This document shows, in pieces, positions 25,978 to 36,188 of a stretch of DNA of 64,000 bases; the stretch's first letter is position 1, and each line of letters begins with the position of its first letter. A program made the position numbers and the translations under genes. Under the pieces are notes generated by a model that saw only the letters and a program-made list of their open reading frames with translations, did no database searches and was not told the DNA's origin. Source of the stretch: Neobacillus notoginsengisoli (GTDB lineage Bacteria; Bacillota; Bacilli; Bacillales; Cytobacillaceae); NCBI RefSeq assembly GCF_003515685.1, contig NZ_QWEG01000003.1, forward strand, positions 186,001 through 250,000, written 5' to 3'.

Positions 25978-27147
25978 TTAAGACAAAGCACTTTCCTTTA
26001 GTTTCCTGCTGTAGATGATATAAAAACCTAATGCAATTAGGGAAAGGATCGCGCCGCTAATATATGGTAGTCCTGCCGTAATTGAAAACAGAAATCCTCC
26101 AAGCGGAGGGCCAATAATCCTGCCGAGCGAGTCAAAAGAAGAGAGGAGCCCGGTGACACTCCCATGCCCAGAAGTGACTGTCTTTGTCAGTATCGACGAA
26201 ATACTAGGACGAATGACACCATTACCAACACCGAATATTGTCAGGAAGATCGCCGCTGTCGTGAAATTATTAACGAGTAAGATGAGCGAAAATCCAATTG
26301 CTGAGACAATAATTCCTCCTTGGATGACTTTTCCTTCACCGAACTTTTTGGTCAATTTTCCGATCAGGCCGCCCTGGACAAATGCTCCCGCCAGCCCCAT
26401 AATCATAAAAATATATCCAAGGCTTGCCGGATTCAACCCTGCCTTTTTAGCGGCAAAATAAGCAAATGTTGATTCCAGTCCTGCCAGTGACACGGAGATA
26501 AAGAACTGAAGGAAAAACAGCAAACCAGAAATGCCTTTTATCGCTTTAAGGAAAGGAGCCTTTTTCTGGACTGCAGAGGCACGGCTTTCTTTCGTTGAAG
26601 ATTCTTTCAATAACATCGCTACAAGTAAAATAGTTACAACCGAAGAAATGCCTGCAATAATAAAGGGGAGGCTAAGGCTGTTCTTTGAAAAAACGCCCCC
26701 GATCGCAGGTCCAAACACAAAACCAAGGCCAACTGCCGCCCCAATCATGCCCATTCCTTTGCTTCGGTTTTCCGGGGTGGTTATATCCGCCACATACGCC
26801 ATTGTCGTTGGCATATTCGCCGAAGATAAAAAGCCTCCGATAATCCTGGCTGCGAACAGCATCCAAAGTGAATCTGCAAAGGCCATCAAGAAAAAAGAAA
26901 TGGCCAGACCTGTAATCCCCGCAAGCATGACAGGTTTTCTGCCAATCCTGTCTGAAACTCGGCCCCACATAGGCGCAAAGAGCAACTGCATCGATGAATA
27001 AACAGCCATTAGATAGCCAAGCTGCGTGGGACTGGCACCAAGCTTTTCAGCGTAGAAGGGGAGGACAGGAATAATAATTCCGAAGCCCACCATAACAAGA
27101 AACATGACGAGAAATAAGATCGGCAAAGCCTTTTTTGTATCAACCAT
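25978..27147 (-). CDS. MFS transporter, DHA1-type drug exporter
   Basis: 389 aa, twelve predicted membrane segments. Motif A GRVSDRIGRKPVML lies between TM2 and TM3, and motif C-like GLGFVFGPAIGG in TM5, typical of drug:H+ antiporters such as Blt/Bmr/NorA relatives. ATG with GGGAGTGAG upstream. No dedicated regulator is adjacent, so the substrate is open. Confidence 0.85.
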   Translation of the reverse strand: MVDTKKALPILFLVMFLVMVGFGIIIPVLPFYAEKLGASPTQLGYLMAVYSSMQLLFAPMWGRVSDRIGRKPVMLAGITGLAISFFLMAFADSLWMLFAARIIGGFLSSANMPTTMAYVADITTPENRSKGMGMIGAAVGLGFVFGPAIGGVFSKNSLSLPFIIAGISSVVTILLVAMLLKESSTKESRASAVQKKAPFLKAIKGISGLLFFLQFFISVSLAGLESTFAYFAAKKAGLNPASLGYIFMIMGLAGAFVQGGLIGKLTKKFGEGKVIQGGIIVSAIGFSLILLVNNFTTAAIFLTIFGVGNGVIRPSISSILTKTVTSGHGSVTGLLSSFDSLGRIIGPPLGGFLFSITAGLPYISGAILSLIALGFYIIYSRKLKESALS

Positions 27148-27353
27148 TATGTATGCTCACTCCCAGAACCAAATACCTAATAGCCAGCGCATAAAAAGCT
27201 GGCAATCTTAATAGATAAGATAATCTTATATTTTATGAAAGAAAAGTCAACCTAAACGAATTTCTTTGAAACGCGTTTAAACGGTAAATGATTATAAAAA
27301 ATTTGGCGGCTTGATTCCATATCTATTAAGATGAAGTAAGGGAGGATTCAAAC

Positions 27354-27422
27354 ATGAAGGATTATTTTGCAGGAGAGCGAATTAGCTCAGTACGAAAAAA
27401 CACTTTTATGGAGAGGCTATGA
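27354..27422 (+). CDS. 22-codon ORF translationally coupled to the GNAT gene
   Basis: ATG at 27354 with a strong GGGAGGATT ribosome-binding site. It encodes a basic peptide beginning MKDYFAGER and ending MERL. Its TGA overlaps the next ATG as ATGA (27419-27422). It could be a leader peptide or simply a coupling device. No homologue recognised. Confidence 0.5.
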   Translation: MKDYFAGERISSVRKNTFMERL

Positions 27423-27979
27423 TTAGTGGAGAAAAAGTGCTTCTAAAACCATTTGCAAAAGATGACTTGCCAATATTGTGGGAATGGATTTATGGAGATG
27501 ACAACCCGGAATGGAAGAAGTGGGACGCACCTTATTTCCCATTAAAGAAACGCGAAAAGGATGAATTTATCATCAGTATGGAAATCCTTTTAGAAGAAGG
27601 TCTCGAAACAAGATGGGGGATTTGGGCTGATGAACGGCTAATTGGAAGCGTTTCGTATTACTGGGAACACAAGCCTTCAAACTGGCTGGAAGTGGGCATT
27701 GTCATCTACGATCCTTCCTTTTGGAATGGGGGCTACGGATCCGAAGCATTCAGGCTGTGGGTCGGACATTTATTCGAATCACTCCCAATTCACCGGATTG
27801 GCTATACAACTTGGTCTGGAAACAAAAGAATGATACGGCTGGGGGAAAAGCTCGGAATGAAAATGGAAGCCCGAATTAGAAAGGCCAGGTTTTTCAACGG
27901 CCATCATTATGATTCTATAAAAATGGGGTTGCTGAGGGAAGAATGGGAAGAAAAGAATGATACCAAAAACCGCCATTGA
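27419..27979 (+). CDS. GNAT N-acetyltransferase, RimJ/RimL-like
   Basis: 186 aa. One GNAT domain: LLKPFAKDDLPILWEW at the N-terminus, the acetyl-CoA pyrophosphate loop region WNGGYGSEAFRLWVGHLF, and HRIGYTTWSGNKRMIRLGEKLGM, the usual motif B. Substrate may be an amine or a protein N-terminus. Its own ribosome-binding site (GGAGAGG) is weaker than that of the overlapping 22-codon ORF. Confidence 0.82.
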   Translation: MISGEKVLLKPFAKDDLPILWEWIYGDDNPEWKKWDAPYFPLKKREKDEFIISMEILLEEGLETRWGIWADERLIGSVSYYWEHKPSNWLEVGIVIYDPSFWNGGYGSEAFRLWVGHLFESLPIHRIGYTTWSGNKRMIRLGEKLGMKMEARIRKARFFNGHHYDSIKMGLLREEWEEKNDTKNRH

Positions 27980-28003
27980 TTTTTGATCAACGGCGGTCTT
28001 TTT
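27965..28003. terminator. Bidirectional terminator between the GNAT gene and the permease gene
   Basis: ACCGCC..TGAT pairs with ATCA..GGCGGT, with a T-run on the plus strand and an A-run upstream. Confidence 0.85.
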
Positions 28004-29643
28004 CATTTTACTGATTTTCTGGCAGTTTCAGATACGAGATCGGCAATGATTACGAGCAGCATGTAACAGATTAGCAGAAGAGTGAGTTCTGAATAGTGGA
28101 AGAAACTCATGCTCAGTTTGAATTGCTGGCCAAGCCCGCCCGCGCCTACAAAGCCGACGACAATCGTTGTCCTCATAATAACTTCCCATCTGTAGAGAAT
28201 ATAGGTCAGGAATTTTGGCATGACCGCGGGAACAACGCCGTAAAAGAGGCTTTGCCATTTCGAGGCACCGGCACTGGCCAGATTCCTTACCGGCCTTGAG
28301 TCCATGTCTTCAATTACTTCCGCCCAGAGCTTACCAATGATTCCAAAGTTATGGAGCGCCAGGGCGACCGCGCCCGGAAGAAGTCCCGGCTTTAAGATAA
28401 ATACAATTAGCATTGCCCAAACTAGTTCGGGCACGGCTCTTGAAAAAATATAGGAAATGCGGACAATTCCAAACACAATCCAACTGTACCAATGCCTCTT
28501 TGCCGTCAGGCTTCCATCTGCGATATTCCTGGCTGCTGGAATAACCGTCAGGAAGGCGGCAATCGTGGCAAAACCAATTGCCATAATACTCATTTCAAGT
28601 GTTTCAAGTGTCATCCTGAGGGCATTTCCCCAGCTTTCAGCCTGAAAGAATGCGGGTGACTCTTCGCCAACTCCAAGCATCCCACCGAAAAATTTAGCAC
28701 CATATAAAGCATTTTCTTTAGTAAATAGAGAAGCCAAGCTTGCGCCTTCCCATATATTGATGTAACACCAAGAGACGATCACGAGGACAGCAGCCACAAG
28801 GGCGGAAATCCTGCCGCTCACAAAAATTCGCTTTTTTCCTTTCTCAAGCATCGCGCTGCGGACAAGAGAGCTCCAGCCATCAATTAGAATGACTAATAGA
28901 ATCAAAAAGAAAACATATGTCCAAACTTCATTGTATTTCAGGTCAGCCAGGGCCAATTGAATCTGATAGCCAAGGCCGCCAAGCCCTACAAAGCTCATGA
29001 TGGCAGATGACCTTATTGCGCATTCATACCTGTACATCGTATAGCTGATAAAATCAGCCCGGACAAGGGGGAGATAGCCATAGAACAACAGCTGCAGCCT
29101 TGATGCACCGGACGTTTTAAGCGCCTCAATCGGCTGGCTTGGGAGGTCAGTTAGCATATCGGCAAATATTCTCCCGAGAATGCCGCCATATGGAATCGCT
29201 AAAGCAAATATCGCTGCAAAAGGGGAAAGTCCAATTGCGGCGACAAACAGCCAGGCCCAGACGAGTTCATGAATGGATCTTGTAAACCCAAGGATTCCCC
29301 TGAAAAATATTCTGCTGAAAAATTTCGCGCCTCTCCCATCGGACAGGATTCCCGAAGCAAGTACTCCTGCAATAAAAGCATAAACGATAGCGATGGCCAT
29401 CCCAGCCGTTGCGTAAGTAAGCGTCAGCCAGGATGCTTTTAGTCCGAGCAGAAGCACATCGGGTGATAGGGAAGGGGAAATAAGACCCTTTGCAATTTCA
29501 ATGATCATCACAACGCCGCCGGCATGGACCAGTTCAGGACTCCATTGAACAGAAAATAGGCTCCACGCAAAAACCAGTATTAAAATGGCTGTCAATGTAA
29601 ACCGCTTATGTTTGCGAAGCGGAGAGATAACCGTTCTAACCAT
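28003..29643 (-). CDS. PhnE-type ABC permease, duplicated (two fused permease domains)
   Basis: About 546 aa made of two PhnE-like halves, each with the EAA loop: PIEALKTSGASRLQLLFYG in the first and PVRNLASAGASKWQSLFYG in the second, both followed by a YTMYR/YILYRWE segment. Fused PhnE proteins like this occur in importers of oxyanions. Possible starts are 29661, 29649 and 29643; the last overlaps the phnC stop by 8 bases and has GAGGGG upstream. Partner genes are the ATPase and binding protein upstream. Confidence 0.82.
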   Translation of the reverse strand: MVRTVISPLRKHKRFTLTAILILVFAWSLFSVQWSPELVHAGGVVMIIEIAKGLISPSLSPDVLLLGLKASWLTLTYATAGMAIAIVYAFIAGVLASGILSDGRGAKFFSRIFFRGILGFTRSIHELVWAWLFVAAIGLSPFAAIFALAIPYGGILGRIFADMLTDLPSQPIEALKTSGASRLQLLFYGYLPLVRADFISYTMYRYECAIRSSAIMSFVGLGGLGYQIQLALADLKYNEVWTYVFFLILLVILIDGWSSLVRSAMLEKGKKRIFVSGRISALVAAVLVIVSWCYINIWEGASLASLFTKENALYGAKFFGGMLGVGEESPAFFQAESWGNALRMTLETLEMSIMAIGFATIAAFLTVIPAARNIADGSLTAKRHWYSWIVFGIVRISYIFSRAVPELVWAMLIVFILKPGLLPGAVALALHNFGIIGKLWAEVIEDMDSRPVRNLASAGASKWQSLFYGVVPAVMPKFLTYILYRWEVIMRTTIVVGFVGAGGLGQQFKLSMSFFHYSELTLLLICYMLLVIIADLVSETARKSVK

Positions 29644-30397
29644 GGCCATCGGACCCCTCAAGTTTGTAAAGATCGTCTAATAGCTGATCCGTTACTTGGT
29701 CTGTCGGGAGGTCAAAAAAGACTTTACTATCCTTAAGCGCGATAATCCGGGTAAAATACTTCCTTGCATACTCGACTGAATGAAGGCTGGCAATGAGTGT
29801 CTGGTTTTCTTCTGTTACAATCGAAGAAAAAATCGCCAAGACATCCTCAGCGCGGGCAGGGTCAAGTGACGCCACTGGTTCGTCAGCCAGAACAATTTCC
29901 GGCTTTTGGACGAGGAGGCGGGCAAGCGCGACCCTTTGCTGTTCCCCACCCGAAAGAGTGGAAGTTTCCTCAACCATTTTATCTTCAAGACCGACTCGTT
30001 TCAGCGCGGCGACGGCCATTTCCTTGTCCCGTGGGAAGAGAAGGGAAAAGAGCGATTTAACTAGTCCCCATTCTGCAAGCCTTCCAGCCAGGACATTGTG
30101 GATCACTGCAAGCTGGCCGACGAGATCGAATTGCTGGCGGATCACGCCTACTTTTTTTGCAAAAGCTTTCCCGCTTTTGTAGTCCGTTCTCCGTTTACCT
30201 GCTACGATCCATTCGCCTGAATCCGGCTCCACAATACCGGCAATGGTATTGAGAAGCGTGGTTTTTCCAGCTCCGCTTGGGCCAATCAAAGCAACCTTCT
30301 CACCCTTATGAATAAAAAAAGAAAGGGAAGAAAGTGCTGTCTTCTTCCCGAAAGTTTTCGTAATCGTGTTCGCTTCTAAAATCGTAGTTCGTTCCAT
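29636..30397 (-). CDS. PhnC-type ABC transporter ATP-binding protein
   Basis: 253 aa. Walker A GPSGAGKTT, signature LSGGEQQRVALAR, Walker B IVLADEPVASLDP, H-loop ASLHS. PhnC-like in the stretch VGVIRQQFDLVGQLAVIHNVLAGRL. Middle gene of a binding protein-ATPase-permease operon. Annotated phosphonate transport would be the default, but no phosphonate degradation gene is present and selenium genes lie nearby. Confidence 0.85.
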   Translation of the reverse strand: MERTTILEANTITKTFGKKTALSSLSFFIHKGEKVALIGPSGAGKTTLLNTIAGIVEPDSGEWIVAGKRRTDYKSGKAFAKKVGVIRQQFDLVGQLAVIHNVLAGRLAEWGLVKSLFSLLFPRDKEMAVAALKRVGLEDKMVEETSTLSGGEQQRVALARLLVQKPEIVLADEPVASLDPARAEDVLAIFSSIVTEENQTLIASLHSVEYARKYFTRIIALKDSKVFFDLPTDQVTDQLLDDLYKLEGSDGHG

Positions 30398-30411
30398 TTA
30401 TCTCACACCTG

Positions 30412-31302
30412 TTACTTGATAATCTTCAGCTCTTTTGCCACTTCCTCGATTGCTTCGTAATTTCCATTTTTCGTTTCGATAAATCGATCGGTTGCAAACA
30501 TATTTAGTCCTGATAGCTGTTCAGGAGTCATCGAAAGAAGGGCTGCCTTTACTTTTTCCTTTGTTTCCTTGTCTACTTTATTGATCGTCCAATGATAGTC
30601 GTAGTAGGCAGGAGTTGTGTAGAATACACGGACTTTATTCGTATCAACCTTTTTCTCTTTAACGGCTGTTTCCCACACAGCTTCATTTAGGGCACCAGCT
30701 TTAAATGCGCCAGATTCAATCAGCTTATAGGTTGTGTCATGGGAACCGGAGAAATTCGGCTGCCCGTCAAAATCCTTGGCAGGGTCAATGCCTTCCTTCA
30801 TTAAATAATAACGGGGCATTAAATGTCCAGAGGTTGAACTTTCACTACCAAACGTGAATGATTTTCCTCTTACATCTGATAGGGATTGAATGTCCGAATC
30901 AGTCTGTGTAATAAATACCGAATGGAATTCCGCATCTCTCGGACGCTGGGCAATTGCTTCTGCTTCAGACACAAGATTCCTCGCCTGGACTCCTGTCAGC
31001 CCGCCAAAAAAGGCAAGCTGGATTTCCCCGCGTTGAAAAGCAGTGACAAGCGCCGCATAATCAACGGAAGGGACAAATTCTACTTTCATTCCTGTTTCTT
31101 CGGAAAGGTGCTTTGCAACGGCATCCATGCTCGTTTTCATTTCAGTGGCGCTTTGATCTGGTATTGCGCCGATTTTTAATACTTCATCACTCTTTTTTTT
31201 ATCCTTTTGATCACCAGAATTTGAAGATTCATCTTTACTCCCGCATGCTGCCATAGACAGGACCAAAATTGCGGTAAGCAATAACGCCAACCATTTTTTC
31301 AT
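30412..31302 (-). CDS. PhnD-type substrate-binding lipoprotein, candidate selenium oxyanion importer
   Basis: 296 aa, lipoprotein with lipobox MAAC (Cys about residue 20), then a PhnD-like domain: IGAIPDQSATEMKTSM, FFGGLTGVQARNLV and GSESSTSGHLMPRYYL. This matches the branch described as putative selenate ABC transporter binding proteins, which are reported near selD. Here selD and selA lie 6-7 kb away. Selenium uptake is therefore favoured over phosphonate, from family knowledge plus context. ATG with GGGGGAAAC. Confidence 0.75.
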   Translation of the reverse strand: MKKWLALLLTAILVLSMAACGSKDESSNSGDQKDKKKSDEVLKIGAIPDQSATEMKTSMDAVAKHLSEETGMKVEFVPSVDYAALVTAFQRGEIQLAFFGGLTGVQARNLVSEAEAIAQRPRDAEFHSVFITQTDSDIQSLSDVRGKSFTFGSESSTSGHLMPRYYLMKEGIDPAKDFDGQPNFSGSHDTTYKLIESGAFKAGALNEAVWETAVKEKKVDTNKVRVFYTTPAYYDYHWTINKVDKETKEKVKAALLSMTPEQLSGLNMFATDRFIETKNGNYEAIEEVAKELKIIK

Positions 31303-31456
31303 TGAAGTTTCCCCCAGTTTCGTCTAGTAGTTTTACTGTTGTTAATTTTATAGTAAAAAGGGGAAAGTACAACGGAATTAACAATATAGACACCATTCAA
31401 AATATCGATAGGATAAATTTAAACCTATCTAGATTTTCGATAAACTCGTTTTTGGG

Positions 31457-31492
31457 CAAAAAAAACCCCGCTGTTTTTCCATCCAGCAGGGA
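31457..31492 (-). terminator. Terminator of the ABC-F gene
   Basis: On the minus strand CCCTGCTG pairs with CAGCGGGG, followed by eight T. Confidence 0.85.
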
Positions 31493-31506
31493 ATATTGTG
31501 GGCTTA

Positions 31507-33057
31507 TTAAGCTTTAGCTGACCATTCTTCAACATTCCAAACCCTGGTCACCCAGCCTTCATAAAAATCAGGCTCGTGGCAGACAAGGACAACCGTGCCT
31601 TTGTAATTTTTTAATGCCCGCTGAAGTTCTGCCTTGGCGGTAACATCCAAATGGTTCGTAGGTTCGTCAAAAAGGATCCAGTTGCTTTCATGCATCATCA
31701 GCTTACAGAGGCGGACTTTGGCCTGCTCGCCGCCGCTTAGTTGGCTGAGTGGGCGGGAAATATGCTCGTTTTTCAATCCGCACCGTGCTAGGGCAGCCCT
31801 AACCTGATGCTGGTCAAGACTCGGAAACTCATTCCACACGTCATCAATCGGCGTGATTTCGATTGCTTTTACTTCCTGTTCAAAATAAGAAGGGAAGAGG
31901 AAATCACCTCGCTCGACTTTGCCGCCAAGCGGGTCGATTTTGCCAAGCATCGTTTTCAGCAAAGTCGATTTACCAACTCCATTACAGCCAGTAATCGCGA
32001 TTTTTTCGCCCTTTTCAATGACCATGTCCATTTTTGGCAATAGGGGATTGGTATAGCCAATTTCCAAGTCCTTTGCTTCAAACACAAAGCGGCTGCTTGA
32101 GCGCGCTTCTTTAAATTCAAAAGTAGGCTTCAGTGCAGACTCGGGGCGGTCGATCCGCTCCATGCGATCCAGTTGTTTCTGGCGGCTTTTCGCTCTTCCT
32201 GTCGTTGAATAGCGTGCTTTGTTTTTTGCAATAAATTCTTCCTGCTTCTTAATAAATTCCTTCTGTTTTTCATAGGCGTTGATATGCTGGTTTTTATTTA
32301 TTTCAGCGAGTTCCAGAAACTTCTCATAGGTCGCGGTATAACGCGTAAGCCTTGAAAACTCGAGATGAAAAATGGTATTTGAAACTGAGTTCATAAACTC
32401 CGTATCATGTGAAATTAACATAAATGCGTAAGGATATTCCTTTAAATACCCGGAGAGCCAACGGATATGCTCGACATCAAGAAAGTTTGTCGGTTCGTCC
32501 AGCAGAAGGACCTGCGGCTGCTCTAACAAAAGTTTTGCAAGCAGAACTTTCGTGCGCTGCCCGCCGCTAAGCGCCGCCACATCCCTGTCAAGGCCAATCG
32601 CATCAAGGCCTAGCCCACGCGCGGCTTCCTCTATTTTTATATCCAGTGTATAAAACCCTCCCGCATCAAGGGCATCTTGGATCTCTCCCATCCGTTCAAG
32701 CAAGGCTTCAAGTTCCTCGGGAGTCGCATCAGCCATTTTTGCCGTCACTTCGTTCAATTCCCGTTCCTTTTCAAAAAGAGGGAGGAACGCGTCCCGCAAA
32801 ACATCGCGCATTGTCCGGCCTGCAGTCAGGACGGTGTGTTGGTCAAGATATCCATAATGAACACCAGATGTCCATTCAACTTTCCCGCTGTCATGAATCA
32901 GCTGGTTTGTCATAATATTCATTAATGTTGACTTACCGACTCCGTTCGCGCCAACAAGGCCAACATGATCTTCCGCCAAAAGCCGGAAGGAAACATCTTT
33001 AAAAAGGGTACGGTCCCCAAATGTATGACTTAAATTATCGACTGTTAAAAGCGCCAT
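31507..33057 (-). CDS. ABC-F family ATPase (YbiT/YkpA-like)
   Basis: 516 aa with two ABC domains: Walker A GANGVGKST and GCNGVGKST, signatures LSGGQRTKVLLA and LSGGEQAKVRLC, and no membrane segments. The linker AKNKARYSTTGRAKSRQKQL is the P-site tRNA-interaction motif region of ABC-F translation factors. An upstream in-frame start at 33111 adds 18 unlikely residues; the ATG at 33057 giving MALLTVDNLSH is preferred. It likely acts on the ribosome, as known for the family. Confidence 0.88.
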   Translation of the reverse strand: MALLTVDNLSHTFGDRTLFKDVSFRLLAEDHVGLVGANGVGKSTLMNIMTNQLIHDSGKVEWTSGVHYGYLDQHTVLTAGRTMRDVLRDAFLPLFEKERELNEVTAKMADATPEELEALLERMGEIQDALDAGGFYTLDIKIEEAARGLGLDAIGLDRDVAALSGGQRTKVLLAKLLLEQPQVLLLDEPTNFLDVEHIRWLSGYLKEYPYAFMLISHDTEFMNSVSNTIFHLEFSRLTRYTATYEKFLELAEINKNQHINAYEKQKEFIKKQEEFIAKNKARYSTTGRAKSRQKQLDRMERIDRPESALKPTFEFKEARSSSRFVFEAKDLEIGYTNPLLPKMDMVIEKGEKIAITGCNGVGKSTLLKTMLGKIDPLGGKVERGDFLFPSYFEQEVKAIEITPIDDVWNEFPSLDQHQVRAALARCGLKNEHISRPLSQLSGGEQAKVRLCKLMMHESNWILFDEPTNHLDVTAKAELQRALKNYKGTVVLVCHEPDFYEGWVTRVWNVEEWSAKA

Positions 33058-33244
33058 TTTAATCGAATTCCTCACTTTGTCTAAAAATACACCTATTTTC
33101 CTATCATACAAGATTTTAAGTGAATCGGCTATAACTCCATAGTGAAAATAATAAGGCCTACCATTCTTTTTGTTTCCTTTTAATCTTCCTGTAAAAGGAA
33201 AATAAAGAAGAATAAAGAATTAAATAAAAAAGGGGGAATTTAAA

Positions 33245-33690
33245 ATGAATTTGAAACTCGTTAAACTAACAAGAGATAACTGGGAGGAATGCGCTGCCTT
33301 ATCAGGACAGGACAATCAAAAGGGTTATATGGCTCCCAATCTTTATTCCATTGCCGAAGTTCAATTCCTCGAACATTTCGAAGCGTTGGGCATCCATGAT
33401 GGAGAAAAGATGGTGGGTTTTGCATTGGCAGGACTGGATTCGGATGATCATAACTATTGGATTTACCGGTTTATGATTGATAAAGGCAGCCAGGGGAAGG
33501 GAAATGGGGAAATGGGAAAAAGGGACTCGTTGCATTGGTCGATAGGCTGAAACAGAAGGAAGGGTGCAAGCTAATTATGGTTTGCTACCATCCTGAGAAT
33601 TCTGCAGCAGAAGCGCTGTACAAGTCCGCGGGGTTCAAGGATAGGGGAATGGCGCCTTGGGGAGAAAAGCTTTCTGGATTGAGTGTTTAA
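33245..33690 (+). pseudogene. GNAT acetyltransferase with a -1 frameshift (BltD/spermine acetyltransferase-like)
   Basis: The first frame runs from ATG 33245 through the N-terminal half of a GNAT domain (YWIYRFMIDKGSQGKGNGE). The second half, KKGLVALVDRLKQKEGCKL to YKSAGFKDRG, continues in the -1 frame and stops at 33690. Together they give a normal 148-aa protein. The switch falls at GGGAAAAAGGG (33514-33524). Either a one-base indel has broken the gene, or the GGGAAAA heptamer, which is in the correct register, allows slippage. Strong AAAGGGGGAATTT site upstream. Confidence 0.75.
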
Positions 33691-33816
33691 GGCACATCGG
33701 ATGGATTGAACATTAATTCCTCTCAGGCTGAATTTATTTTCAGGTATATTGAAACTCCTTTCAAAATTTAGTGAAATAACTTTCATCAAACAGAACATTT
33801 GCTACATCCGCAAAAT

Positions 33817-33857
33817 AAAACAGTGGAATCCTTTTTGAAAAGGTATTCCACTGTTTT
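33817..33857 (-). terminator. Terminator of xpt
   Basis: AAAACAGTGGAAT and ATTCCACTGTTTT are perfectly complementary; it can act on both strands. Confidence 0.88.
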
Positions 33858-33863
33858 CGTTGT

Positions 33864-34522
<659 letters not shown>

Positions 34523-34571
34523 AATTTACGAAAAGAAAAAGAAGAATGCGCACAATACGCCATCCGTCCAT

Positions 34572-34643
34572 CGCCCATAGTCGGATTATTTACGGTAATC
34601 CGGTAGAAACTTGCAGGCCATATCCCTGCGATTATACGAGTGA
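34572..34643 (-). promoter_or_regulatory. Guanine-class purine riboswitch aptamer
   Basis: The minus strand carries the conserved core: CTCGTATAATCGC, ATATGGC, AAGTTTCTACC and CCGTAAATAATCCGACTATG. The specificity base in CGACTATG is C, which selects guanine/hypoxanthine rather than adenine. Guanine binding is expected to favour the terminator and turn xpt off. Confidence 0.93.
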
Positions 34644-34811
34644 CTAGTAAAAATAAAGCTAATTATATCACGAGGGACGTTAAAAGCAACGAAAGGTTTC
34701 GTTCAATTTTGCCAATCTGAACGACTTTTTATGTAAGCGCATCCAAAAATACTTTAAATATGGTTAAAAAGAGTGTAAACTGTCCTTGTAGTATGAACAT
34801 TTTTTAAACTG

Positions 34812-34820
34812 TGCTATAGT
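34812..34820 (+). promoter_or_regulatory. Extended -10 promoter candidate for kbl-tdh
   Basis: TGCTATAGT matches the extended -10 form. The 120-base leader downstream holds a small AAACCT/AGGTTT hairpin but no T-box features. Confidence 0.4.
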
Positions 34821-34941
34821 GAAAAAGGGATGAATCCCTTTGCAAACCTGGAATTTAAAGGTTTAAGATTGTCCGCTCCACAAAGACAACTGTCTACATA
34901 CCGATTACTTTTTGAATAATGAAAACAAAGGAGAGATAAAT

Positions 34942-36135
34942 ATGTCCAGCAAAACACTGGAACAATTCTTGATTTCAAATCTGAACGAACTGAAAGAAAA
35001 AGGCCTTTATAATGTCATTGATCCGCTAGAAAGCCCAAACGGTCCTGTTATCAAAATCAAGGGCAGGGAACTAATCAACCTTTCCTCCAATAACTACCTT
35101 GGCCTCGCAACAGCTGATCGGCTAAAAAAAGCGGCTGAAAAGGCGATTGAACAATTTGGAGTCGGTGCAGGTGCGGTAAGGACAATCAACGGTACACTTG
35201 AACTTCATGTCAAATTAGAGGAAAAGCTCGCCGAGTTCAAGGGAACTGAAGCAGCTATTGCTTATCAGTCCGGATTCAATTGCAATATGGCGGCAATTTC
35301 GGCAGTCATGGATAAAAACGATGCCATCTTGTCTGATGAACTGAACCATGCATCCATTATCGACGGCTGCAGGTTGTCGCGCGCGAAAATCATCCGATTT
35401 AACCACTCGGATATGGATGATCTCCGCGCAAAAGCTAAAGAAGCCAGGGAATCGGGCTTATACAAAAAATTGATGGTCATTACCGATGGTGTCTTCTCGA
35501 TGGATGGGGACATTGCCCTTCTTCCCGAAATCGTCGAAATTGCCGAAGAATACGACTTGATGACATATGTTGACGACGCACACGGTTCAGGTGTCCTTGG
35601 AAAAGGAGCAGGGACTGTTAAACACTTTGGGCTTCAGGATAAGATTGATTTCCAAATCGGCACACTATCGAAAGCCATCGGCGTTGTTGGTGGTTATGTT
35701 GCTGGTAAAAAGAATCTAATTGATTGGCTGAAGGTCCGCAGCCGGCCATTCTTGTTTTCGACTTCCCTGACACCCGCAGATGTGGCTGCTTCAATCGCAT
35801 CCATTGAAGTTTTGACAGAAAGTACGGAGTTGGTTGAGCGTCTCTGGGAAAACGGCAACTACTTAAAAAAAGGCTTGAAGGATTTGGGCTTTAATATCGG
35901 AAACAGCGAAACTCCGATTACGCCATGCATAATCGGCGAAGAAAAGCTGACGCAGGAATTCAGCAAGCGACTGGATGAAGAAGGCGTTTACGCAAAATCG
36001 ATTGTATTCCCGACAGTACCAGCCGGAACAGGCAGGGTACGGAATATGCCAACAGCTGCCCATACGAAGGAAATGCTTGACAAAGCCATTTCCATTTATG
36101 AAAAAGTAGGAAAAGAAATGGGCGTCATTAAATAA
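34942..36135 (+). CDS. kbl: Glycine C-acetyltransferase (2-amino-3-ketobutyrate CoA ligase)
   Basis: 397 aa PLP enzyme of the alpha-oxoamine synthase family. It cleaves 2-amino-3-oxobutyrate with CoA into glycine and acetyl-CoA. Seen are [39 protein letters not shown] and the PLP lysine in [13 protein letters not shown]. The ATG at 34942 has AAAGGAGAGA. The next gene makes its substrate from threonine, so the pair forms the Thr degradation route. Confidence 0.93.
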   Translation: MSSKTLEQFLISNLNELKEKGLYNVIDPLESPNGPVIKIKGRELINLSSNNYLGLATADRLKKAAEKAIEQFGVGAGAVRTINGTLELHVKLEEKLAEFKGTEAAIAYQSGFNCNMAAISAVMDKNDAILSDELNHASIIDGCRLSRAKIIRFNHSDMDDLRAKAKEARESGLYKKLMVITDGVFSMDGDIALLPEIVEIAEEYDLMTYVDDAHGSGVLGKGAGTVKHFGLQDKIDFQIGTLSKAIGVVGGYVAGKKNLIDWLKVRSRPFLFSTSLTPADVAASIASIEVLTESTELVERLWENGNYLKKGLKDLGFNIGNSETPITPCIIGEEKLTQEFSKRLDEEGVYAKSIVFPTVPAGTGRVRNMPTAAHTKEMLDKAISIYEKVGKEMGVIK

Positions 36136-36188
36136 TTTAAATGAACTTTGACTGAAACAGGCTTTGCATACGGGGGAGGAAAACGACA

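Noticed and set aside
34690-34941. T-box or other riboswitch before kbl
   Set aside because: Only a small hairpin is seen; no T-box core or terminator follows.
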